NCBI GenBank assembly: GCA_054601695.1
Contig: BAAHQB010000368.1
Span: 1 to 64,000 of the forward strand
Direction of reading: 5' to 3'
Length of the DNA: 64,000 nucleotides
Source: Amorphochlora amoebiformis
Taxonomy: Eukaryota > Cercozoa > Chlorarachniophyceae
Each line of letters starts with the position of its first letter. The stretch's first letter is position 1. The position numbers and the translations under genes are program-made. Positions 1 through 64,000 of the stretch are shown here, piece by piece. A model generated the notes under the pieces. The model did not search any database, had not been told where the DNA came from, and saw only the letters and a list, made by a program, of their open reading frames with translations.

Positions 1-8
1 TATATATA

Positions 9-99
<91 letters not shown>

Positions 100-107
100 T
101 AATATAG
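1..107 (+). repeat. (TA)n array, end of a MARS1 intron
   Basis: Almost pure TA dinucleotide repeat ending in the acceptor AG at 106-107. Nothing else is visible. Confidence 0.85.
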
Positions 108-18980
<18,873 letters not shown>

Positions 18981-19399
18981 ACCATTTGAAGATATGTTCG
19001 AATGGATCTATCATAGTGGATGCGCATGCGCTGTAAGGATCTATCTATTGCTTAGCCTTTGGTAGACTGGGAACTTAAGGCTAGACTGACTGTCCTAGAT
19101 CTGTTAAGTGTATGCGCAATTCGACGTTATTCTAGTCATTAACATTTAGTCCCCACACACACTGACAAAGAGCCGAAAATTATTTTTATTATGACAATTT
19201 ATCATAAAAGATAATTATAACTTGATAGTACGAGTCGACCCTATGAATATGACATATGTATAATGTAGTAATATTAGACAAAATCTAGATATTATATCTA
19301 TGGTACGTATCGCGTACGTTCTAGACATTTCCATAAAAACATGGGTATTTCCATGAAAACATGGGTACACATACAATACAGACTAGACGTATTAGAAAA

Positions 19400-19725
19400 C
19401 ACGTACGTGTATGCATGCCGTATACGCATCCTACCGTATTATGGTCCGTATACGCGTGAGTATACTACGCATAAGTATACGCGTACCGTATACGCGTGAG
19501 TATATAACACCGTATATACGTAAGCATGCGCGTACCGTATACGCATACGCGTACCATATACACGTACGTATACGCGTATTTACCGTACGCGTACCGTATA
19601 CGTACGTAGCGTACGTACACTACGTATACGCGTACGTATACTCGTATACGTACGCGTTAAGAGTCGTACCGTATACGCATGTACCGTATGCGCGTACATA
19701 TGCGTATACGCGTACACGTACGGTA
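19400..19725. repeat. Alternating purine-pyrimidine tract rich in TACG/CGTA
   Basis: About 320 bp built from short permutations of gtatacgcgtacc and relatives, many self-complementary (MluI-like acgcgt, SnaBI-like tacgta). Strongly enriched in CpG against a window that is otherwise CpG-poor. The 152-codon open frame across it (19411-19869) is a by-product. Confidence 0.85.
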
Positions 19726-19951
19726 CGAACTTCCCGACAGGGTCTAGCTAGAGGGTTGCTAGAAGTAGGTGTTCTGTCACTTCTGTGTGTGTATGCGTGG
19801 CGTATACAACTTGTCAGTGCCTTAAATGATACAATACTATCAATATATACATGTAGCTCCAGTAACTAATTGTTATATCCAGTATAGCTCTGCGTAATTG
19901 TGCTATGCTAGTTATAGTAGACTCCACACACAATACCATACCGGATATCTA

Positions 19952-20001
<50 letters not shown>

Positions 20002-20585
20002 CATATATATAGCATATCATATCGAGAGGCTTGCCGACGAATACATAGTATTATTGTAAGTAACAGTTATTGGGGTTGTATTAACCGTCAAATTTAACTT
20101 GTCATCTATATCTAGTCTATATAACAATCATATTAGATATACTAGATATACATGCACGATGACCTACTAGATCTAGATGATAGAGACCGTAGTGCGTAGA
20201 CTAATTTACTAGAATTTAGTACGAGTAGCAGCGCATTGCACGTAATAATGCAGTAAAGCAGTACCATCTAGATCATATATCAGTGTGCATGATGATCATC
20301 TAATATGTATGTCTAGGGACAGATGGGGACCTGACTTTAGCAGTGAATTTCTTAATTTAAGAAACTCTTATGCGAGTTCTTTCTCAGTGTCTCTCTGTCT
20401 CTATGTCTCTCTACATATGTATGAAAACATAAGTATGGCGGCAGCGGCGCTCAGTGGTATGATGACATGTTTGCTGTTAATTTGATGGAAAATGTACATG
20501 TATATCCTCGCTATTATGGTATTATGTGTGTATATTTATATACGTTTTCATGTATGATATAAATAAATTAATGATTGAATATCAC

Positions 20586-20681
<96 letters not shown>

Positions 20682-20705
20682 GTGTATACATATATATAAA
20701 TACAA

Positions 20706-20743
<38 letters not shown>

Positions 20744-20759
20744 CATTGTTATATGTGAG

Positions 20760-20817
20760 TGTGTGAGGTGTATAAAATAGTATCGCTGCACAACATACTA
20801 CAGAACCTGTAGAACTA

Positions 20818-20871
<54 letters not shown>

Positions 20872-20922
20872 GCGTGGCGTATAAAAATAGTATCGCTGTA
20901 CAACATAACACAGAATCTGTAG

Positions 20923-21016
<94 letters not shown>

Positions 21017-21103
21017 GTGTGTGTGTGTGTATATATGTATACATATGTATGTGCGTGGCGTGTAAAAATAGTATCGCTGTACAACATACTACAGAATCTG
21101 CAG

Positions 21104-21156
<53 letters not shown>

Positions 21157-21357
21157 TATAATATTATATATTTATACATATATATATATATATATATATA
21201 TATCTACATATATATGTGCGTGGCCTATAAAAATATTACCCCAGCACAACATACTACAAAAATTATCTGTAGAACCAGTATCGCTGTACAATATATATAC
21301 TGCACGTACTATGAGTCTAGCGCTATATAGGAAGAGCTATTATCGCTGTACAATATA

Positions 21358-21441
<84 letters not shown>

Positions 21442-21732
21442 CGTGGCTTGTAAAATAGGTAGTACTAGACTAGCGTAGTATCGCTGTACAATATGCTTTC
21501 TACACCTACCAGAGCCATAGGAACGATTATTAGTGTCGCTATAGCTATGCGGATGACAAGTTAGTGCTGCAGGTAGCTATGCTACTATCGCTGTACAATA
21601 TACTACGGCTATTAGCTATGCTACTATCGCTGTACAATATACTACGGCTATATATATATATATATATATATATCTATATATATATATATATATATATATA
21701 GCTATGCTACTATCGTTGTACAATATACTAGG

Positions 21733-21802
<70 letters not shown>

Positions 21803-21834
21803 CTATGCTACTATCGTTGTACAATATACTACGG

Positions 21835-21903
<69 letters not shown>

Positions 21904-21956
21904 ATATATATATATATAGCTATGCTACTATCGCTGTACAACATACTACGGCTATT

Positions 21957-21960
<4 letters not shown>
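20760..21960. repeat. Dispersed ~50-bp repeat interleaved with (TA)n
   Basis: A unit containing agtatcgctgtacaacatac with flanking gtgcgtggcgtataaaa (left) or gctatgctac (left, in the later copies) occurs about a dozen times. It has the layout of exon-edge echoes, but no exon matching it was found in the window. Confidence 0.85.
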
Positions 21961-22038
<78 letters not shown>

Positions 22039-22048
22039 GTACGTATGT

Positions 22049-22140
<92 letters not shown>

Positions 22141-22700
22141 GGATTCACATCTTACCGAAAGATATCTACACATATAATTCTGCATTATGTGAACGCACAC
22201 GTGGTTCCGGTATGCATCCAGAGAGACTAAGAATCTCAAGACCTCTCGGTCAACACTGTGCGTGATCAAAACGTGTGACTCTGCGCCCCATCACAAGCCC
22301 TCTCGACTATGGCTCTCCACCCGCAGTCACTGCCGGTCAGTACCAGTGGATATGCAGAGACGAGATATTTGCATAACATACGTACAATATCCGAAAAATC
22401 CCGCAGAATTAAAACTTTTCAAATTTTCTGAAAATTCTTTTTTGAATGTGCAATGGCGCCCGGCTGGGGTGGGCTGTATTCGCCCTCGTGGGTTGTATCT
22501 ACGGTGGGAAAAACTTAGAGAGAGTGTGAAACAGAGAGTAGGAGAGGCGGAGAAAGAGAGGGGGGGGGGGGGGGGGGGGAAGGGAGCAAAAAAAAAAAAA
22601 AAGGTAGTTCGAACGAGAGGGAGTGAGGGTGAGAGGGATGAGAAATGGATAGCAAGGCAGGGAGAAGAAAAAAAAGACGTAGTAAAAGAGGGAGAGAAGA

Positions 22701-22734
<34 letters not shown>

Positions 22735-22841
22735 AACGAGAGAAAGAAGGGGGGGGCGGGGGGGGGGAAGAGAAAAAGAGAGATAGGGAGAGGGAAGACG
22801 TGTTGAATCGATTTGGTGATGCTTGTTTTTTTTTTTTACAG

Positions 22842-30433
<7,592 letters not shown>

Positions 30434-30786
30434 AAATCATATCCCAAGCTTAAAGATAGGACAAGTTCGAACGTATTCAAACTCAGTAATACAGACACTT
30501 CGCAAAATACTAGGAACATATGAGCCTACGGTAATCATCGAGTCTAGTACTTATCAGTTATATCTAGATATACGTACTAGTAGTAACCTGATATACCCAT
30601 TAGTAGTACGTATTATCCTCAATCTCGTTCTAGGGTACACTCTAGCTAGCTATAGACACTTCGAATCTAGGCTTGGACAGCTACTAGATGCTATTATTAG
30701 TCTCTATAGAGCTATATATATGTATATATATCTAGTAGCCTAGTACGGCTAGAAATCCATAGACGTCGATCGTATATATATAACAC

Positions 30787-30843
<57 letters not shown>

Positions 30844-32736
30844 CATAGTATACGGGCACACGTATAATATTGTTGCATATATAGTGTAGTAAGCTCTCTC
30901 TGGAGTCAGTCTAGTACGTCAGTATAATGACTCAGTATAGCTACACCATGATCGATCTCTCGAGTCCTCGGATCTGCATTATCCAGCGTTGCGGCCGGCA
31001 ATCAAAAAGATTCTCGTGTAGTGGCAGAAGTTAGATGCTTTTTCCAGATTGGCGGGTCAGTAAGCTTGATGATATTGACAGGAGCACTGCAGTGGCTCAT
31101 GATCAGGCTACTAGCTATCTCTAGATCTGTTGTATGGCTGCTTCGGTTGTCACCGAATGAGGGCGCCGAATCTGGTTATTTTTTTTCAGTTTTCACTGGT
31201 GGGAGGAGGTGAATGAAGGTCGCATCCTGAGATGGTCTTGACAGTTATGTCGGCCGACTCGGGGTCGAGAATTTCGGGGCCGCAGTAGGGCGGCCCCTTT
31301 GTCTAATTTGTAGTGTATTCAAAGGTGTGATATCTATGATGGATTCGGGGGAGGCCGAATCTCAGTTTCTGTGGCGGTGGGCAACGATGGTAGCTGGAGT
31401 CGACTGAGTGCGTCCGGGGGATGGTGACATGGTTCTGACTGGATATTCTGTTCCGTAGACATCGAAATCATTTAGCAAGTTCCTACTGGAGGTCGATCGG
31501 CTCTCCATGAACTTCTCAATGAAGTGTCCGAAACCCTAATACATACATGTGCGTCAAAAAAATTACTTGCGCAACACCGTGAGAATTTCTAGTACCTCTG
31601 AACTTTTAGGAGAGCACGGCAGAGTGACGTCCATACCCGGATTACCCATGGTCACTTTCTTCAGATGACCCTGGTTCCTCTGTGGCTCATAATCGTACAT
31701 CTCATCGCAACCGAACTAAAAAGAAGAGGGAGGTTACTTAGAGTCGAAGGCGACAAGAGCGGGGTTGTCCCGTACCATGGGAGAGGAGAAATGTCTCCGC
31801 ACAATTGCGATAGGTTTTGCTGTTCTTGGCCAGTCGGGGCTATCCCATCTGTATGCCGAGTCGCCTCCGAGACTTCCTCCCCGTTGCTTGGGCCGCTTAT
31901 TGTTTCTGCGCATCCCCGTTAACGACTCCGCCCTTGTTTTTGGCAGTGAAAAATCCTCGTCGCTATATATGCACTCTGCATCCGGTGTTTTCACTATTCT
32001 CTCGCCCTCCTCCCTTTCCTTGGTGGGAACGACCAGACACGAACCCATCGACTCCGACAAGCTCCACGGCCCACAAAGCCGTCGTGTACTGGGGCGAAAT
32101 TTACCCGGGAGGATTCTAATGAAATTACCTAAATAGAAAACTTCTTAACTTCTCGGCCCGCAGGGACCCCTACCATGTCACGCCTCCGCCCCCACCTTGC
32201 CTCTTTGTGTCGCACTGCACGACTTCGTCGTCGCTTCGCTGTTGCGAGGGTACCAAAAAAATGTTCATCTCTCGCTCATTTCATCTAGACTCGGAAAAGT
32301 AGGGTATCGATGAAGCCAACCGGGAGCTCGGGGAGGTGTTCGGGGCGCCAATGACCCCATCATACCTGGACTCGAGCGCCACAGTGGCGTCCCAAGTTCG
32401 TACATACCCCTCCCTGAGCACCAAAGCAAAAAAACGGTCATCGATTGGAATTTCCTTCTCCAGCAGCCAGATCGACCAGACCGAGACACCCCGAGCCAGG
32501 AGGAGGTGACGAGGCGAATCTCAAAGCTGCGCATCTGCCTGGCTGATGCGCAGGAGCATCTGAGCTGGGTTCGCACTTTCTGTTACATAAAACTTGGTGA
32601 TGACTCAACGCTCTCCAATGTCAGCTGGAGCAACACTTGAAGGTCTCCAAAAGATGAGCTTTCCACTCTCCCAACAGCAGTTGGATATAAGACTAGTCCT
32701 GGGTATGCTTACGAATTTAGAAATATGTATGTTCTT

Positions 32737-32793
<57 letters not shown>

Positions 32794-32811
32794 CATATAC
32801 ACATATATATA

Positions 32812-32895
<84 letters not shown>

Positions 32896-32927
32896 CGTAC
32901 ATATATATATATTACATATGTATATAT

Positions 32928-32973
<46 letters not shown>

Positions 32974-33040
32974 TATGATATATATACATGTATATATATT
33001 ATGATATATATATATACACATATGTTATACATAATTATGC

Positions 33041-33084
<44 letters not shown>

Positions 33085-33172
33085 ATAATATAAATATATA
33101 CATATGTAATATATATATTATTGCATATATGCATGTATATGACATAGATATCCATAGATGTGTATGTAGACG

Positions 33173-33211
<39 letters not shown>

Positions 33212-33219
33212 GTAATATA

Positions 33220-33251
<32 letters not shown>

Positions 33252-33362
33252 CTTATGAATAAGTAATATATATATATATATATATACATATATATATTTA
33301 TATATATATATATATGTATAATATATATACATCTTTCAAAGTATAATTGCGGATCCTGTGTC

Positions 33363-33400
<38 letters not shown>

Positions 33401-33420
33401 GTGATAATGTATATATGCGA

Positions 33421-33469
<49 letters not shown>

Positions 33470-34276
33470 TATTTATATTGTATATAAAAAGTGCTAATCT
33501 AATATTAGCTAATCTTGTCGACATCTTTCGAAGGGTGCAATTGCGGATCCTTAATGAAATTCACCAATATTGGCAGTGAAGTTAATTGAATCATTATTAT
33601 AATTGCATAGGGGTCACTGAAAACTTCAATTAATAAAAAATACGAAATATGTTAGGCTACTCTCCGACGTTTTAGCGGCTATATATATATATATATATAT
33701 ATGGTGTCTAGGGTGTGTGTGCGATTCTACTCCGATATGATCCATGTGGCATACTAGAAGATCTTGTCTTCTTTAGCTAGATTCTAAGATAACACGTGTC
33801 AAGTTACAGTCTAGACAGTTAGGAAGTTAGATAAGAACGGTTAATACAACTAGTAGGCCTAGTAACAAAAAGAGTAACAACAACGTCTAGAACGTTAACA
33901 CCTAGAACCCGGTATGACTAGTATGATGTACGTAGCCTGAGTCACACTAGTTAGCTAGACGCATGATATCTAGACAACAATGAGTCTGAGTTTTATACGC
34001 GCATGCACTCGATCTAGACTTTAGATACTGACTAGACTGATCGACTCAGAGTGTTCAGTGTATATATATATATATATAGAGTATACGATATCCTACAATG
34101 ACCTAGATGACTACAATGAAGTTAATTAATTAGATGAAGCATCGGATAATTCTAGTAATTTGACCATGCGTCTAAATTAAAGTCACAGACCATAGCCTAC
34201 ACCTAGTACACAGCCATGATCGGCCCGGAAAACTACTCACTCGCACCAGAACGACAGCTATTCACTAGATTCATGA
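30434..34276. other. Spacer between the saposin-like gene and PNN
   Basis: 30434-30780 and 33660-34210 are CTAG-rich. 30780-30840 and 32740-33490 are TA arrays. 31000-32700 has ordinary composition (next entry). A 30-bp phrase (catctttc...aattgcggatcct) is present twice, at 33331 and 33522. The 115-codon frame starting at 30396 overlaps the last exon of the preceding gene out of frame and is probably chance. Confidence 0.7.
31000..32715. other. Ordinary-composition DNA with unassigned coding-like stretches
   Basis: No TA arrays, about 50 % GC. Plus-strand stretches read like protein: 32309-32510 (EANRELGEVFGAPMTPSYLD and on) and, in another frame, about 32505-32640 (EEVTRRISKLRICLADAQEH). 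Overlapping open frames of about 100 codons exist on both strands (31734-32136). No domain, no consistent splice chain and no repeat ends were recognised. It could be a decayed mobile element or an unrecognised gene. Confidence 0.3.
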
Positions 34277-36754
<2,478 letters not shown>

Positions 36755-36858
36755 CGAGCCGCGTCCTGCGTAGCGCCACTATCCGATCTTTTAATTCATC
36801 AAAATCCTTTCGAAGATCTTTTCGGCCCTACAACCGGGCGGATCCGGGGAGGCTCGGC
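36755..36858. promoter_or_regulatory. Putative divergent promoter shared by PNN and CWF19L2
   Basis: Only 104 bp separate the two start codons, which point away from each other. The interval contains no TA array and no obvious TATA box. It has the short direct repeat ctttcgaagatctttt/gatctttt. Control of both genes from here is inferred from layout only; 5' UTRs must be very short or overlap. Confidence 0.55.
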
Positions 36859-43430
<6,572 letters not shown>

Positions 43431-44041
43431 CAATTTTTAAAGTTGTCTGGATCTAGTAGATATAGCTGTTCACGTGTAAAAATTTCTTGAATTCAAAAGT
43501 TGTAGTAACGGTCACTGAAATCATACTAGTCGTCATTAGATAGGAAGCTGCCACGTACACGTCTAGCACGTATTCCTAGACTGAGTCACCGTGATCCGTA
43601 TATCCAGATATTTCTAATGATACACACGAGAAATTATTAGATCTAGTTAATGATTATCTAGATTATTATGACGACAGTACGCCAAATTTGATACACGATA
43701 CATACTAACTGTAATAATAATCCTAATGACAGTAGGTACGGCCTAGTTATCTAGCAATTGACTAGATTGAACTAGACAAGATGAAAATGTTTTATCAATA
43801 CCGTGAACTTACGAGTTCTGTTCAACTAATTCTATGACCACCGTGAGTCAGGCTTATGACACGCTTTGAGCAGCTACAGAAGGAGCGGAGAGTCCTGCTT
43901 TAACTATAGAGTCGACGAAATCTAGGCTAGCGTTGGCGGTCGCGAGGCTTGCAGCGGACAAGGCGCGACCTGATTTCAACTTCTTTCGAATCTGGGAGAG
44001 TATTATACCGATGAATGAATATAATACTCAGTCAGATGTGC

Positions 44042-44075
<34 letters not shown>

Positions 44076-44311
44076 GTATGTGTATATATATTTTTATATA
44101 TATATGCATATTAATAATGATAATAACAATTAATGTAATTTCAAATAATATTTACGTAATGCAAATATAAACATATGTATATTATATATATATACACACA
44201 TATATATATATATATGTATTTACATATAAAAATGTATTTTATATGGATATACTCTCTATACACATACTTAAAGGCGACCGTGTATGTCCATACACACATA
44301 TAACACAGCTA
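43431..44311. other. Spacer between convergent CWF19L2 and COG5
   Basis: 881 bp between two stop codons on opposite strands. 43440-43930 is CTAG-rich. 43930-44035 is non-repetitive with a short chance frame. 44040-44250 has short TA and AAT tracts. Polyadenylation signals for both genes should be here; I could not single them out. Confidence 0.7.
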
Positions 44312-63153
<18,842 letters not shown>

Positions 63154-63154
63154 C

Positions 63155-63199
<45 letters not shown>

Positions 63200-64000
63200 G
63201 TCTATCTACATATCGAAGTATTATTATCGATATAAGAGTTAGCGCAGGAAAGGTATATGAGTAAGTATCATGAGAGAACACACCCGGACGACTCGATAGC
63301 ACTGGAGTAAAACACAGAAACATTTGGGAGACCGATGGAAATCCCGCAGATTGCTGGAGATTGCTGGAGATCGCCTCATCCGGTACTACTCGGTAGCAAC
63401 CGAGGTTCAGACTATTAGGTGAAGAGTGATGTCAGGCCATGTCACGCTCCCGAGACTTTCCCGAAGATTCGAGAGTGTTCGAGAAGTTCGCGTAGTTCTA
63501 GAATATTCTCTGACAATTGTAAGCCCTTGTGTGCATGTTTAAACCAGTTTGATGCGGTTTTTTACGGCACAAAGTGCTATGTACATACTTTGCCCTACCT
63601 ACATATAAAACCTGCCAATATAACTGATTTTTTGGGACTTATGCTCTTATTCACCATGCTCTTGTGCTTATTCACCATGCTCTTGTGGGTAATTTAGAAA
63701 ACCTTCCGCTTTTGCATGTTCGTGGTGATTGATTGATGTGGGTTGAATCCAACCAGTCGAAGCAAGGTGGGCTGACGAGCCGAGAAATTGCATACTTTTC
63801 TCAAACTTTTACTAATTTGTCAGGAGATTGGCCAGAGGTCTACTAAACCATAGCGAACAGGGGGCTATAGGCTACCAGTATAATGCTTACGAGTATATTG
63901 GCTTGTCGTATATTGACTCGTTGTATATAGGCTAGTTGTATATTGCCTACCTTCCACTGCCGCTTGACCACACCGGGCGAGCGTTAACAATGTAGATATA
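63154..64000. other. Non-TA DNA upstream of the visible COG5 exons
   Basis: After a short TA array (63160-63195) the sequence is of ordinary composition. The next upstream COG5 exon must end two bases into a codon, and I found none that fits. The 92-codon plus-strand frame at 63419-63697 ends in a repeat (cttattcaccatgctcttgt, twice) and resembles nothing I know. 63880-63950 holds a short imperfect repeat (gtatattggct, four times). Confidence 0.5.

Larger units (their letters stand above)
18981..22841. other. Spacer between MARS1 and the saposin-like gene
   Basis: No gene resolved. It holds CTAG-rich DNA, an alternating CG/TA tract (19400-19725), TA arrays, a dispersed repeat (20760-21960) and a GA-rich block with poly-G runs (22500-22800). 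One or more 5' exons of the next gene may lie in 22140-22500, where the sequence is non-repetitive, but no start codon connects in phase to the exon at 22842. Confidence 0.7.

Overview
The window is nuclear DNA of a eukaryote, probably a microbial one. Every gene I could resolve is broken into many small exons (19 to 324 nt, plus one of 1,287 nt) with GT...AG introns. Blocks of TTAGGG/CCCTAA, the telomere repeat of animals, fungi and several protist groups, lie inside introns. Most introns are kilobase arrays of (TA)n. No bacterial gene organisation is present. I could not place the lineage.

Layout, left to right. (1) 108-18980, plus: a cytosolic-type methionyl-tRNA synthetase (MARS1) with its 5' end outside the window; 29 exons, 2,148 nt, in frame throughout, ending in an EMAP-II-like tRNA-binding domain. 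(2) 18981-22841: spacer with an alternating CG/TA tract, CTAG-rich DNA and a dispersed repeat. (3) 22842-30433, plus: a small cysteine-rich, tentatively saposin-B-like protein (8 exons visible). (4) 30434-34276: spacer, including 1.7 kb of ordinary-composition DNA with possible but unassigned coding remnants. (5) 34277-36754, minus: a pinin (PNN) homologue. (6) 36859-43430, plus: a CWF19L2 homologue, complete, 816 codons; it starts 104 bp from the PNN start, so two splicing-factor genes share one divergent promoter interval. (7) 44312-63153, minus: COG5, subunit of the conserved oligomeric Golgi complex, about 25 exons, N-terminus beyond the window. (8) 63154-64000: no gene resolved.

The most unusual signal is not a gene. 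In nearly all long introns the edge of the neighbouring exon, with its splice site, is repeated one to nine times, and the copies alternate with (TA)n arrays. Copies of an exon start (intron end plus AG plus 15-45 nt of exon) lie upstream of the true exon. Copies of an exon end (15-50 nt of exon plus GT plus intron start) lie downstream of it. I call these exon-edge echoes. They occur on both strands and in at least four unrelated genes, and a few introns of 58-77 bp without TA arrays survive beside them. The simplest reading is that introns here grow by repeated tandem duplication across splice junctions, with breakpoints in TA repeats. This would fill transcripts with decoy splice sites. Raw reads and RNA-seq are needed to exclude an assembly artefact and to see which sites are used.
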